Shown: positions 41,940 to 53,780, counted from the first letter of the stretch. The stretch: 64,000 nucleotides of DNA from Nilaparvata lugens (GCF_014356525.2 NC_052517.1:5654500-5718499); one strand, 5' to 3'. Notes: generated by a model from the letters alone, not told the origin. Made by a program: numbers and translations.

Positions 41940-44090
41940 TCTAATATTTGAAGGAGGAATTTTCGAGAGAAGAAGGGAAAACTGGAAAAGGAATTTACAA
42001 GATAAGAAGGCGAAATTGAAGAAGGAATTTCGAAGGGAAAAGGGTATAATTGAAGGAGAAATTTCCAAGAGAAGATGGGAAAATTGGAGGAGGAATTTCC
42101 AAGAGATGAAGGCGAAATTGAAAAAAGAATTTTGAAGGGAAGAAGAAGAAAATGAAAATGAAGGAGAAATTCCCAAGAGAAGATGAAAAAACTGAAGGAG
42201 GAATTTTCAAGAGGAGAAGGAAGAAATGGAGGAGAAATTTTCAATAGAAAAGGGAAAATTGGAAGACGAATTCCCAAGAGAAAAGAGAAAATTGTAGGAG
42301 TAATTTCGAAGGGAAGAAGGAGAAATTGAAGGAGAAATTTCCAAGAGAAGATGTGAAAATTGAAGGAGGGATTCTCAAGAGAAGATGGGAGAATTGGAGG
42401 AGAAATTTTCAATAGAAAAGGGAAAATTGAAGGAGGAATTTGGAGAAAAAAAAGAGGGAGAATTGAAGGAGGAATTCCCAATAGAAAAGGGAGAATTTGA
42501 GGAGAAATTTCCAAGAGAAGATGTGAAAATTGAAGGAGGGATTCTCAAGAGAAGATGGGAGAATTGGAGGAGAAATTTTCAATAGAAAAGGGAAAATTGG
42601 AGGAGGAATTTTCGAGAGAAGAAGGGAAAATTGAAGAAGGAATTTCGAAGGGGAAAGGGGATAATTGAAGGAGAAATTTCCAAGAGAAGATGGGAAAATT
42701 GAAGAAGGAATTTTCAAGAGAAGAAGGGAGAATTGGAGGAGAAATTTTCAATAGAAAAGGGAAAATTGGAGGAGGAATTTTCGAGAGAAGAAGGGAAAAT
42801 TGAAGAAGGAATTTCGAAGGGGAGAAGGAAAAATTAAAGGAGAAATTTCCAAGAGAAAATGAGAAAACTGAATGAGGAATTTTCAAAAAAAGAAGGAAGA
42901 ATTGGAGGAGAAATTTTCAATAAAAAAGGGTAAATTGGAGAAGGGATTTTCAAGAGAAAAGAGAAAATTGTAGGAGTAATTTCGATGGGAAGATGGAAAA
43001 ATTAAAGGAGACATTTCCAAGAGAAGATGGGAAAATTGAAGAAGGAATTTTCAAGAGAAGAAGGGAGAATTGAAGGAGGAATTTTCAATAAAAAAAGGGA
43101 GAATTAGAGGAGAAATTTTCAATAGAAAAGGGAAAATTGGAAGACGAATTCCCAAGAGAAAAGAGAAAATTGTAGGAGTAATTTCGAAGGGAAGAAGGAG
43201 AAATTGAAGGAGAAATTTCCAAGAGAAGATGTGAAAATTGAAGGAGGGATTCTCAAGAGAAGATGGGAGAATTGGAGGAGAAATTTTCAATAGAAAAGGA
43301 AAATTGAAGGAGGAATTTGGAGAAAAAAAAGAGGGAGAATTGAAGGAGGAATTCCCAATAGAAAAGGGAGAATTTGAGGAGAAATTTCCAAGAGAAGATG
43401 TGAAAATTGAAGGAGGGATTCTCAAGAGAAGATGGGAGAATTGGAGGAGAAATTTTCAATAGAAAAGGGAAAATTGGAGGAGGAATTTTCGAGAGAAGAA
43501 GGGAAAATTGAAGAAGGAATTTCGAAGGGAAAAGGGAATAATTGAAGGAGAAATTTCCAAGAGAAAATGAGAAAACTGAATGAGGAATTTTCAAGAGAAG
43601 AAGGGAGAATTGGAGGAGAAATTTTCAATAGAAAAGGGAAAATTGGAGGAGGAATTTTCGAGAGAAGAAGGGAAAATTGAAGAAGGAATTTCGAAGGGGA
43701 GAAGGAAAAATTAAAGGAGAAATTTCAAGAGAAAATGAGAAAACTGAATGAGGAATTTTCAAAAAAAGAAGGAAGAATTGGAGGAGAAATTTTCAATAGA
43801 AAAGGGAAAATTGGAGAAGGGATTTTCAAGAGAAAAAGAGAAAATTGTAGGAGTAATTTCGATGGGAAGATGGAAAAATTAAAGGAGACATTTCCAAGAG
43901 AAGATGGGAAAATTGAAGAAGGAATTTTCAAGAGAAGAAGGGAGAATTGAAGGAGGAATTTTCAATAAAAAAAGGGAGAATTAGAGGAGAAATTTTCAAT
44001 AGAAAAGGGGAAAATTGGAGGACGAATTTTCAAGAGAAAAGGGAAAATTGAAGAAGGAATTTCCAAGAAAAAAGAGAAAACTGGAGGAGA
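41940..44090. repeat. 2.15-kb minisatellite, 33-36-bp units, higher-order period ~877 bp
   Basis: Units such as GAAGGAGAAATTTCCAAGAG-AAGATGGGAAAATT vary by substitutions and 1-3 bp indels. Marker variants return at a constant distance: AAGATGTGAAAATTG units at 42341 and 43219, and at 42511 and 43388; AATGAGGAATTTTC at 42871 and 43747; TTCAATAAAAAAAGG near 43083 and 43960. Long open frames on both strands (Glu/Lys/Phe-rich or Pro/Ser/Phe-rich) follow the purine bias and are repeatedly shifted. Confidence 0.9.
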
Positions 44091-44764
44091 ATATATTTCC
44101 ATCTCAGCTCAGAGCATATTATATTTTCCCAATTTGTTATCATATTATCTTCACTTTCAGAAAATGTTTCTACCTTCTTGAACATTTTCTGGAATGTTTA
44201 TTTCATTTTCTGGAATCTAATTTATTTCACGGTTTCCATCATTTGTATGAATTTCTGCAAATATTTTTCACTATGTATAGTATTTATTCATTTAATTTAG
44301 AAGTGTTAATTTTTGCTTTGTTTAATTTTATAAGTGTTTGCCATAAGTCTTGTTGGACCTGGCAATGGAAGAGGTTTTTAATAAAAATATCAAATGTATC
44401 ACTCTCTCTCTCTCTTTCTCTTTTCAATTCTCTCTCCTCATTCTCTCACTCTTACATGAACTAATCTCTTTTGTACAATAATTCCCCTTTGTTATTAACA
44501 TTATTTTTGGATTTAAATCTACAAATCTTTTTTCTAATAATAAATTTCACTCCCTCATTATTCCAATTATTATATCATATCGATTTTCTAATTATTGGGA
44601 ATTAACTTTTCTTTTTTTTCCTTATTATTATTTACTCTTTTCTGTTAATTGATTCAACTGAATGATTCATCGTTTCTATGATTTGGTTTCTACTTATTGA
44701 TATTTTTGTCTTAATTTTTTTCGCTTAGACATAATATTTCGTTTGAATTTTCAACTTCCTTTTT
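44091..44764. other. unassigned stretch with a possible retroelement 3' UTR
   Basis: T-rich sequence 44150-44395 ends GGTTTTTAATAAAAATATCA-AATG next to a (TC)n tract, the arrangement seen for other retro-tails here. No coding sequence recognised. Confidence 0.35.
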
Positions 44765-44997
44765 TTTACGGTTAAGTGCTGAAGGGGAGGGTATCCTCGA
44801 TACACTCTCTGAGAATGGACTTCTTAAGGTCCAAACCTCATCGTTTCATGTGAAAACATTACAACCTCAACTTTCGCATATTTCATCATTTTTCTTGCTC
44901 AATATTATTGTAGAACTCTTCAGTTTAATATGATTCACCATATTATTTTACTTGTTAATCACATGAATCTAGGAATCTGAATCTGAATCTCACACAC
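44765..44997 (+). mobile_element. SINE/LINE 3'-end family with (GAATCT)n tail, copy 1
   Basis: GGTTAAGTGCTGAAGGGGAG, TTGCTCAATATTATTGTAGA, CAGTTTAATATGATTCACCA, end AGGAATCTGAATCTGAATCT. A related 3' part is at 46030-46212. Confidence 0.7.
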
Positions 44998-45042
44998 ACA
45001 CACACTCTCTTTCTCACTCTATCTCACTCAATCTCTCTCTCC

Positions 45043-45322
45043 GAGAGAGGATATTTTAATATCCTTTCCGAAGAATGGACATTGATATGTCCAAAGCTCC
45101 GCCAATTTATGTAGATGCATAACAATATAATTATTATCTATAGTTATTATATTACAAATTGCTTTCTCATATCATATACAGTTCAATAATTATTTTCTTA
45201 GTCTATATTATGTAAATTCATCTATAATTTTGCTGTATTGTAAGCTATTGTATATAAGTGTATAAGCCAGTATATATTGTAATCTACATAAATAAAGTAC
45301 TCAATCAATCAATCAATCAATC
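45043..45322 (+). mobile_element. SINE-like family A unit
   Basis: GAGAGAGGATATTTTAATAT, AAGAATGGACATTGATATG, end AAATAAAGTACTC(AATC)n; followed directly by a B unit. Confidence 0.9.
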
Positions 45323-45925
45323 TCCGATCGTATGTTGTTGGAAAGGACATAATTTCATATCCTTATCAGAGAGTCGACAATTATTTGTTGAAACACAGTC
45401 GATTCATGAAGTTACATCACAATATTGTATTATCGCTATTATAATTGTATACATTCTTCATTCTCATTAATTTTCATTTATTTTATTTAATTATTTATTG
45501 TATAAAATACTATAATCATTATACAATTATGACATTGGAGGAAAAACTAGGCTCAGCCTGTACTATTTCTCTCCAAAAATTTTGATAAAATGTTAATGTA
45601 GTCCAAAAGATAAGGATATATAGTCACACACTGCTTCGTCACTTGATTTTCGGTCCAGAAATGATGATTTAAAATTTTGAATTTTGAAAGTTGATTTTAT
45701 ACTCTAAATGAATCACAGAATGTATCACAAAAAATTAAAAACTTAAGAAATATTGCACTTATTTAAAAAATTCGAATACAAAATCAAAAACCCACTCACT
45801 ATTTTTCCATACTTCATAGAATTCGTTAAATAATATTAGTAATACTGTAATTTGATGTTAATTAGTCTATAAGTCAGTATATATTGTAACATACTCGAAT
45901 AAAAAACTCCAATCTAATCTAATCT
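45323..45925 (+). mobile_element. SINE-like family B unit, interrupted
   Basis: B 5' part at 45323-45507 (CGATCGTATGTTGTTGG, GAGTCGACAATTATTTG) and 3' part at about 45799-45925 (AAGTCAGTATATATTGTAAC, CTCCAATCTAATCTAATC), separated by a 283-bp insert. Confidence 0.85.
45508..45790 (+). mobile_element. inserted repeat shared with 5119-5404
   Basis: ACTATAATCATTATACAATT, ACATTGGAGGAAAAACTAGG, ACTTGATTTTCGGTCCAG and TATTGCACTTATTTAAAAAA are in the same order as at 5119-5404. A diverged piece (CTGACTGGGAGAGAAAAACT) occurs near 52375-52450. Its exact boundaries are visible here because it interrupts a B unit. Confidence 0.8.
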
Positions 45926-46029
45926 CTCTCACCCTCTATTTCTCAACATCTTACTCTCTATTTTCCACAATCTCACTCTATCTTATTCTTTCTCTCTCAC
46001 TCACCGTCTCCCAACTCTCTCACTCTCTC

Positions 46030-46212
46030 TCTTTACTTTTTCATTTTTCATCATTATTCTTGCTCAATATTATTGTAGAACTCATCAGTTTAATATGATT
46101 AACCATGTCATTTTACCGCTACTGGTATTTATTTTTAACGCTAGAACGTAAGTTGAATTATGTTTTGTTAAACACATGAATAAAGGAATCTGAATGTGAA
46201 TCTGAATCTCTT
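46030..46212 (+). mobile_element. SINE/LINE 3'-end family with (GAATCT)n tail, copy 2
   Basis: TTGCTCAATATTATTGTAGA, CAGTTTAATATGATTAACCA, end AAGGAATCTGAATGTGAATC-TGAATCTC, then a (TC)n tract to about 46345. Confidence 0.7.
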
Positions 46213-46240
46213 TCTACATCACAGTCTATTTTATTTTCTA

Positions 46241-46274
<34 letters not shown>

Positions 46275-46350
46275 TCCCTCTCTCTCTATCTCACACTCTC
46301 ACTCTCTCTCTCTCCGTATCATTCTCTCTCTCACTCTCTCTCTATCTATC
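46213..46350. repeat. (TC)n microsatellite region
   Basis: TC runs broken by TCTAT, TTTGTCCC and ACAC; follows the retro-tail at 46212. Confidence 0.9.
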
Positions 46351-46564
46351 TCTCTTTCCAAAAAGACAAAATAATCCTAATCCGAAAGCACTTTGCTCTC
46401 CAAATCGATTAAACCCACATTCAGAACAAAGTGGGAACCTGAGCGCTTTCTAGCGGCGATTTCTCCAACTACTTGGTAAACTGTATACTAAAAGGAGTAC
46501 AAAGGACTCTGTATACTCAACAACCCCTGCAATTATTTTAAAAACTCTGTGCAGCACATCATTT

Positions 46565-46675
46565 ATGGCATATCACCATAAATGATACAGTATCAACACA
46601 ATATGTTACAGTATCATCTCAACTTCTCAACTTGATACACATCACCATAATTTGATACAAAGCTTCCGAGCTCTG
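46565..46675 (+). repeat. dispersed GATACAGTATC-type repeat
   Basis: AAATGATACAGTATCAACAC, CAACTTGATACACA and CACCATAATTTGATACAAA are shared with 62305-62405 and, inverted and tandem, with 50035-50265. Confidence 0.7.
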
Positions 46676-46698
46676 AATGAATTCTACAATGTACAATC

Positions 46699-47763
46699 CA
46701 TAGTGAGGTCCACGTTATAATGGCAGTATTTGATTAACAGTGGTGTTGCTATCCTTGTCTATCATTCGACAAAGCAGATAGCGCTATCCTTTTCCAGCTC
46801 CGCAACGTTGTCAGATCGTCTTCCAACAATGTAGAAATATAATCAGAATATTTCAATTTTGAAAATTGAAAATTAATTCATGAAACAATATAATTGACCG
46901 AGCGAATTGAGGTCTGAAATTCAAGACGACGGTTTTGCATTTCTCTTTATGTTTATATTTATGTTTATATTCTTGTTCATATTTATGTTCCGCATTCACG
47001 GCGAAACACAGCAATAGATTTTCATGAAATTGTATGTTCCTCTTTGAACTATTTCGCGTCGACGTATATATAGGTTTTTAGAAATTTCGCATTTTGAGGA
47101 TAATACCAAAAAAGGAGTCTCCTTTGAACGCCAATATTATCGTAAAAATCAGACTATAGAATAATTATTCATCATAAATCGCAGCTGTCGGGTGGATTAT
47201 TGATTGCATGCAATAGCGCATGCAATTAATATCACAATATAACTTGGTAAAGAATCAGCTGCTGTGTAGACTATTAATTGCATGCCTCAATGAATGCAAT
47301 TTTTATGCACTATTCAATGAACTACTATTGATTGCATGCAATTAATAACTAAAATAACATAGTATTGTCTCTCGACCTTTCTCTGCTTTGAACTCGGGCT
47401 GTCCTGTTGCCAGTATGTCTTAAAGGAGATTAGCTTTTAATGATAGTATTTTTGATACACCAACCCCAACAGCCATTAGTCGTTTTTACACCGATATCAC
47501 GCCGACACGACATACAGACAGGATTTACTCTGATGGACAGTATAAGAGGAAGCTGTTGTTTATAACTGCGCGAGGTCTACTGTTCACAGAACTACTAGTA
47601 TTTTCTTGGCGGATAGAATATAATTGATGATTTCAGACAAGAATGAACAGTTGATTTATACTGGTATCAGCCATCCTCTATAAAAGGCAGTGACAAGATA
47701 GAGACTCGGCATCGCTATTCCACTTTCTTTCTCTACTGCTATTAAAACGTGGACCTTACTATA
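46699..47763 (+). mobile_element. M1 MITE split by H1
   Basis: ATAGTGAGGTCCACGTTATA at the left; right end CTATTAAAACGTGGACCTTA-CTATAG. M1 sequence near the break (CAATATAATTGA / GAATATAATTGA, about 20-25 bp) is present on both sides of the insert. Confidence 0.85.
46893..47598 (+). mobile_element. H1 element, long subtype with GCATGCAATTAAT module
   Basis: TGACCGAGCGAATTGAGGTC to GTTCACAGAACTACTAG. The middle carries ATTGCATGCAATAGCGCATG and TGCATGCCTCAATGAATGC, shared with 56391-57147. Near the 3' end ATAACTGCGCGAGGTCTACT. Confidence 0.85.
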
Positions 47764-47919
47764 GCCAACTACTGGTCACCCATCCAAAAGCAGTACCAAG
47801 CTCTAGTTACTTGAGACTTAGTAGAAATTGGGTCTTAAGTTGACTTGTGAATCCAAAAAGGTGTGAAGCACTTTCTTGGAGTGAAAGTGACAAAAATTGG
47901 AAGTGTTCTGGGAAGAAGA

Positions 47920-48190
47920 ATAAGAAAGAGAAGAAGAAGAAAAAGAAGAAGAAGAGAAAGAAGAATAGGAAGAGGAGGAGGTGGAAGAGAATGAGGAGGA
48001 GGAGAAGTCGGGAGAGAACGTCCACTCAGTTCTGACTTTTCACAAGATCTCGAATTTCATTCACGTACACTTCCAGACTAGAGAGAGGTCCATCGAGCTG
48101 AACTTTACTTCTCCTCCTCTTCCTCCTCCTCCTCTTCTTCTTCCTCCTTCTTCTACTTCTTCCTCCTTCTTCTACTTCTTCCTCTTCCTC
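47920..48190. repeat. purine tract followed by inverted pyrimidine tract
   Basis: GAAGAAG/GGAGG-rich to 48012, 100 bases of ordinary sequence, then CCTCTTCCTCC/TTCTTCC-rich at 48111-48190. The two could pair as a loose hairpin. Confidence 0.85.
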
Positions 48191-48194
48191 ATTC

Positions 48195-48475
48195 ATTGAC
48201 CGAGCAAATTGAGGTCTAAGATTCAAATCGACGGTTATGTTCTCTTTATGTGCATATGTTTAAATGTTTATATCTATGTTTTTATGTTCAGAATTTACGG
48301 GGAAACGCATCAATAGATTTCCATGAAATTTGACAGGTATGTTCCATTTTAAATTGCGCGTCGACGTATATACAAGGTTTTTGAAAATTTTGCATCTCAA
48401 GGATAATATAAAAGGAAAAAGAAGCCTCCTTCATACGCCAATATTAGAGTGAAAATCAGACTATAGAATTATTCA
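48195..48475 (+). mobile_element. H1 partial copy (5' 280 bp)
   Basis: TTGACCGAGCAAATTGAGGT to CAGACTATAGAATTATTCAT, where a second H1 starts. Mirrors the partial-plus-complete arrangement at 19054-19671. Confidence 0.85.
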
Positions 48476-48886
48476 TTAACCGAACGAAGTGAGGTCTAAG
48501 ATTCAAGTCGACGGTTTGGCATTTTTCTTAATGTTTGAATGTTTATATATTTATAAGTTGCGCATTTACGGCGAAAAGCAGCAATAGATTTTCATGAAAT
48601 TTGAGAGGTATGATCCTTTTTAAATTGCGCGTCGACGTATATACAAGGTTTTTGAAAATTTTGCATTTCAAGGATAATATAAAAAGGAAGGGAGCCTCCT
48701 TCATACGCCATTATTAGAGTAAAAATCAGACTATAGAATTATTCATCATAAATCAGCTGACAAGTGATTACACAGATGTGTGGAGAAGCCAGTCTATTGC
48801 TGTATTTCCATAAGGTCTATAGTTTCAATCAGGTACTTGTGGATGAGGATTCTGCGTGAGGTCTACTGTTCACAGAACTACTAGTC
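48476..48886 (+). mobile_element. H1 element, complete copy
   Basis: TAACCGAACGAAGTGAGGTC, GCGCATTTACGGCGAAAAGC, TTACACAGATGTGTGGAGAA, end GTTCACAGAACTACTAG followed by T. Confidence 0.9.
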
Positions 48887-48954
48887 TAGGAGGATTGGGA
48901 GAACGAAGAGGAGGATGTGGAAAGTAAGAGAAAAGAATGCATAATATGGAGGAA

Positions 48955-49065
48955 AAAAGAGATGGTTGAAGAAAGTGGTGGAAAAAGAGAAAGTGGAGGA
49001 GGAGGTGTAGGAGGAGAAGGAGGAGGAGGAAGAGGAGGAAGAGGAGGAAAAGGAGGAGCAGAGGA
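48955..49065. repeat. purine tract (GGA)n
   Basis: GGAGGAGGAGG-rich run; adjoining frames are Gly/Glu low complexity. Confidence 0.9.
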
Positions 49066-49199
49066 ACTAGAAGAAAATTCGGAAATATATAGTTTTTGGT
49101 TAAATTCCAACAAAAGAAATTCTCCAGACTTGCTGTCTCTGGACCGAATTTATTCTGGAAATCGACTAGCTTTTCGATTTTCAAAACTAACTTCACTCG

Positions 49200-49660
49200 G
49201 ATACTCTCTCTTCTTTCTCTCTCTCCTTCTCCTACTTCCAAACTCAATTTTTCCCCCTTCTCTGTCTCTCTCTCTCTCTCTCTCTCGAAATTTTTAAAAC
49301 TAATTTCGCTCTCTCACTCTTTTTTTCTCACTGTTCTTAACTCTCAAACGTTCAATATTTCTCCCTCTTCCTCTCTCTTCCCCCCCCCCTCAATCTCTCT
49401 CTCTCTCTCTCCAACACACACTATCACTCTGAAACTCAATATAGTGCTCTCTTTTCTCCTCTCTCTCCTACACACTCTCTCTCTCTCTCACTCTGCAATT
49501 CAATATAGTACTCTCTTTTCTCCTCTCTCTCCTACACACTCTCTCTCTCTCTCACTCTGCAATTCAATATAGTGCTCTCTTTTTTCCCACTCTATCTCTC
49601 ACTCTCGAATTCTTGAAACAAATTCCGCACTCTGTCTCTCTCTCTCTCTCTCTCTCAACA
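49200..49660. repeat. (TC)n-rich region with a ~63-bp tandem unit
   Basis: AATTCAATATAGTGCTCTCT recurs near 49436, 49499 and 49563 with CTCCTACACACTCTCTC between. Flanks are TC microsatellite. Confidence 0.85.
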
Positions 49661-49886
49661 ATTGAAAAATGAAGTCCATCTATTTATCTCTTTACAACCC
49701 TCCCTTCCTCATCATTTCCCTCTGTCTTGTTTCCTATATCCTTTACAATTCTGCTCTACCTTCGTGGCTTATTGGATTTTTACTGAATTTTCCGAGCAAG
49801 AAAAATTCTTAGTGGTTATACTGGTTGATATCGCTTTTATTTTATATAACTGTATATATTTTCCAATATGGAAACTGATCAGATTC

Positions 49887-49960
49887 TATAGTGAGGTCCA
49901 CGTTATAAAGTCAGCACCTGATCAACATTGGTATTGCTATCCTTGTCTATCATCATCGCA
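49887..49960 (+). mobile_element. M1 left-end fragment
   Basis: CTATAGTGAGGTCCACGTTA-TAAAGTCAGCACCTGATC then CTATCCTTGTCTATCATC; truncated. Confidence 0.8.
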
Positions 49961-50034
49961 TCATTTTCGTATCACCTTTGTATCATCTTCCTATAGTGAG
50001 GCCCAAGAATAGTATATAGTGTTGATCCTGTATA

Positions 50035-50265
50035 TGTGTGGTGATACGTAACATATTGTGTTGATACAGTATCATGTTTGGTGATACTGTAACATATTGT
50101 GTTGATACAGTATCATGTTTGGTGATACTGTATCATATTGTGTTGATACTGTATCATGTATCATATTGTGTTGATACTGTATCATGTATCATATTGTGTT
50201 GATACTGTATCATGTATCATATTGTGTTGATACTGTATCATATTTGGTTATACTGTATCATGTTG
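50035..50265. repeat. minisatellite, 28-bp unit
   Basis: TATCATATTGTGTTGATACT-GTATCATG, with three near-perfect units at about 50131-50230 and diverged GTTTGGTGATACTGTAACAT variants before. It lies between two M1 left ends. Confidence 0.9.
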
Positions 50266-50277
50266 TGGTTGTTCTTG

Positions 50278-50372
50278 TTCTATAGTGAGGTCCACGATAT
50301 AAAGTCAGCACCTGATCAACATTGGTGTTGCTATCCTTGTGTGTTATTAGACAAAGCAGAAAGCTTTATCCT
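50278..50372 (+). mobile_element. M1 left-end fragment
   Basis: CTATAGTGAGGTCCACGATA-TAAAGTCAGCACCTGATC, near-identical to 49887-49960 and extending to ACAAAGCAGAAAGC. Confidence 0.8.
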
Positions 50373-50678
50373 TTTCTAATCCCTCACCTTTGCAGAATCA
50401 TTGGAGGATGATGAGATAAGAGTTTAGGTAGGTTTAGGTAGATTCCGAACCACCAGCAAGACATTTTCAACATCATAACTATTGGATTCTAGAGCTGGCC
50501 TTGAGGAGTCACCCATCCAACTTCAGTACCGAGAGCCTGTCACTTATTCAATCTGAGACATAAGGTATGACAACTTCCCAAAATGTTTCAATGATCAAAT
50601 TAATTTAGATTCTAAAATGAGGGAATAGTATATTTCGCACCTAGAGCAGAAAAACATTTTTGCCCGTGGTGCGAACGA

Positions 50679-51139
50679 TATTTTTCGCCACACTACAGGT
50701 ATTGCTGACAAGATAAATAAAGAATACTTGCTAAGCTATCGTACCTATCTCTTGATTTTAGTGGTAGAAGATTTGCAGTCAGGATTTCAGATTCTTTTAA
50801 AATTTCACTTGGAATACCACAGTCATCTTCAAGCATTTTTGAAAATTCGGAATGCACTAATCAACAATAAATAATTGAATAAAACTGGTCGCGAAGCGAA
50901 TTAGTTTGATTCGAAACTGGAACTGAAATCATGGCGACTTCAGCTGATGATGAAAGTGGACACTTGCCCGATCTAGCGGATGACTTATTAACTACTTCCA
51001 TGAGCGGCTGGAAAGAGACAACTTTCTGGCCTAGACCGGAAAAGAAACCCTTTTCTGACGTCGTCTGCAAACAAGGTCTTTCAGATCTACGTAGGGACTG
51101 GAAAACAGCTGCTTTCTGTGCAGTGTGGCGAAAAAATAT
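50679..51139. mobile_element. TIR element with two divergent ORFs, copy 2
   Basis: TATTTTTCGCCACACTACAG to the complement of TATTTTTTCGCCACACTGCA. Near-identical to 15092-15563 apart from a ~12-bp deletion at about 50722 and scattered substitutions. Host flanks differ on the right; on the left homology extends to about 50629. Confidence 0.75.
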
Positions 51140-51167
51140 AATTTGTATCATATACAAACCAAATTGA
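50931..51167 (+). CDS. small ORF inside the TIR element (copy 2)
   Basis: 78 codons, MATSADDESGHLPDLADD start, same WKETTFWP..EKKP and AAFCAVWRK core as copy 1, then ten residues encoded by host DNA beyond the element. No recognised domain. Absence of selection signs between copies argues against a working gene; intact start and frame in both copies argue for a recent common source. Confidence 0.25.
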   Translation: MATSADDESGHLPDLADDLLTTSMSGWKETTFWPRPEKKPFSDVVCKQGLSDLRRDWKTAAFCAVWRKNIICIIYKPN

Positions 51168-51344
51168 ATAACAAAATAACACTCACTAATCACTATAAAT
51201 TGTCAAATAATGATCAACTTTGAAAATTATGATATACTCTAGTTTAGGAGGATTATCTTGTCATGTCAACAAATCAGATTATGTTGATCAAATCGATTGA
51301 ATTGTCTAGCTAGATAAAATTTCTCGCAGATTGATTATGATTAC

Positions 51345-51660
51345 TCAGCTGGAAATAATTCTGTCTCCCTCCCAAACAGGCACACGCATCTTCTGTTATC
51401 GAGAGACGACGAAATTATCATCTGTTTTTCGAGGATAAATAATCATTTTAATGTCATTCAGCGAGTTTTCCAAAGAATAAGACCTAGTGCAATCGAATTT
51501 TTATATCATGAACCTACTATGTTCCAAATTTCGTAAAAATCATTAGAGCCGTTTTCGAGATCCATAAAACATAAATAACCAAATATAATAAAAATAGCCA
51601 GATATAAAAATAACCAGATAGTATAAATACAGAAATTGCTCGCTTAATATAAAAGGATTT
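51345..51660 (-). mobile_element. HX fragment
   Basis: Minus strand: CTCGAAAACGGCTCTAATGA, GGAACATAGTAGGTTCATGA, TCATTTCGTCGT-like wording and CGATAACAGAAGATGCGTGT. Lacks the GCTCGGTCCCCG end. Confidence 0.7.
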
Positions 51661-52536
51661 AGATTCTCAAATGAGGTAAAATTATTATCAAGTTTTATTT
51701 CCTTTTTCGAACAATATTTTTTTCACTATGGTCTCGAAATTTTGATTCACCAAGATAAGTTGGGTTATTCCTCTCTCTTCCGTAACCTTTTTCTCTCTCT
51801 CTCTCTATTTTATTTCACTATATTATTATGAATGATTATATGGTCATGTAGTATTATTATTGTGAGAATGTAATGAAAATGATGTCATAACCGTGTTATC
51901 ATTTAAGATGATTGTAAAACTATAAATATTATTGTAACCATGTTACCATAGGCGACAAGCCTAGTAACAATTTAAAAATTATATCTATCTCTCTCATTCT
52001 CTCTCTCACTCTCTTTCTTTCTTTCTCTCTATCTCTCTTTCTCTCCCTCTCCATGCATTTCGTTCAGATTCCCAATTTCGTGAGAGAGAGCGGATTGTGA
52101 TTGTGTTTTGTCCCTTAGGGAAATAAAAGGGTCAACCTTTTTCGGGATTTCCACTGATCTTGTTATTTATATTATTGTCTCAGCAGTACAGCAGAGAGGA
52201 TTCTCACCAAAAAATAAACAAAAAATGGAGAAAAAAGTCTGCAAAATAATAGAATTGGCAGAAGACACAAAAGCAAGGATACATTCAGGCCTGGCTTTCA
52301 GGACACAGGACTCTCATTAAATCTAATAAACCATTATTCTTTATTTATTTATTTATATTTTTTACAAAGAAGCACTGACTGGGAGAGAAAAACTAAGGAT
52401 ACTCCTTGTACTATTTCTCTCCCAAATTTAGATAACATTTTAAAAGTCCAAAATAGGGTTATGATTTCACTTTACTAAAATTAAGTCCATTGATTCATAC
52501 AATAAGTACATCATAGAAATGATAGGTAGAGAAAAA
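51661..52536. other. unassigned stretch with a retro-tail and TC tract
   Basis: A 3' UTR-like stretch at 51820-51975 ends GTAACAATTTAAAAATTAT before (TC)n at 51985-52050. A short frame at 52108-52320 follows an acceptor-like TTGTCTCAG but has no partner exon. Confidence 0.35.
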
Positions 52537-53328
52537 ATCTGGTGTGGCGCACTCACACAACTTTCCTTGCCGTTATGAAAATTGATCTCCTGACGCTAGT
52601 GTTCCCGCGCATCTCAAGTCTACTACTCAAAGATTTGAGCCAGCTGGTGACAGGGCAATAACGCTGGAGACACGCGAAGTCTGCTATCTCTTCATAGTGA
52701 ATCATTTAATAGAATCAACAGTTGCCAACAGTTTGCAATCGGATAATCAAATTTTCTCGAATTTCGAGCTTATTTTCAATTTTAGGTGAAAATGTTACTG
52801 AACATAAATTGTAGAGATATTCATGCTGAATTGTTTTTGTTCAAATTGTATCTGAAGCCTGATAATTGAGAATCTGAAATCAAACTTTGCATAAATGGGG
52901 CGGAGCTCCTGAAATTTTTACAGATATGGGACTTGTGGCAGTTATCAATTACTATTCTAGGTATGAATTTGATCAAAATCGTTGGAGCCGTTTTCGAGAA
53001 AATCGCAAAAAACCCTGTTTTTGACAACATTTTCGCCATTTTAGCCGCCATCTTGAATCGCATTTGATTGAAATTGTTCGTATCGGATCCTTATATTGTA
53101 AGGACCTTAAGTTCCAAATTTCATGTCATTCCGTTAATTGGGAGAAGAGATATCGTGTAGGCTACACAGACACACATACACACACACACACACAGACCAT
53201 ACCCGAAAACCAATTTTTTGGACTCAGGGGACCTTGAAACGTATAGAAATTTAGAAATTGGGGTACCTTAATTTTTTTCGGAAAGCAATACTTTCCTTAC
53301 CTATGGTAATAGGGCAAGGAAAGTAAAA
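52537..53328 (+). mobile_element. K1 element, complete
   Basis: AAATCTGGTGTGGCGCACTC, GTTGCCAACAGTTTGCAATC, AGATATGGGACTTGTGGCAG, CAGACACACATACACACAC, ACCTTGAAACGTATAGAAAT, then the terminal hairpin TACTTTCCTTACC..GGTAA-TAGGGCAAGGAAAGT and poly-A. No ORF of note. Confidence 0.9.
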
Positions 53329-53438
53329 ATAAGGTAACCTTGTGCTATTCCTCTCCCAAATTTAAATAAGGTTACACATAGTCCAAAATAGGTTAAGTCT
53401 TGTAGTTGTTCACTTCACGAAATCTTCAGTGAACGTTT

Positions 53439-53749
53439 ACAGTGAGATCCATGTTATAATGGTAGAGGATAACAACGTTCTTAAGGCCGATTCTCTGCCT
53501 TGCAAATGCCCTTCATAGATGATAGCTGATACCGGTTTATCTTATTCTATATAACTGTTCATTCTTGTTTCGAATAATAAATTATATTTTATTCGTCAAG
53601 AAAATAATCTTTATTCAAATTCTTTATTCTTTATTAAAAAAAAAAAAAAATTAAACAATCAAACGCATTCCAAAAATCAAATACAATATTGTTTCCTAAT
53701 TTCTAATATGTGTTGCCTATAGGCTACCCTGTGTGAGGACACTTGAATA

Positions 53750-53780
<31 letters not shown>

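Noticed and set aside
41909..44464. Glu/Lys-rich and Pro/Ser/Phe-rich frames that resemble repeat proteins
   Set aside because: Units vary in length by 1-3 bp, so no frame is kept over the array. The residues reflect the purine bias of the minisatellite.
49887..50400. CRISPR-like direct repeats
   Set aside because: The 28-bp units are contiguous without unique spacers, and the setting is eukaryotic: an ordinary minisatellite.
52108..52320. Possible terminal exon after TTGTCTCAG with a nearby AATAAA
   Set aside because: No donor partner, no homology that I recognise, and it lies between a retro-tail and K1. The signals are common by chance in AT-rich DNA.
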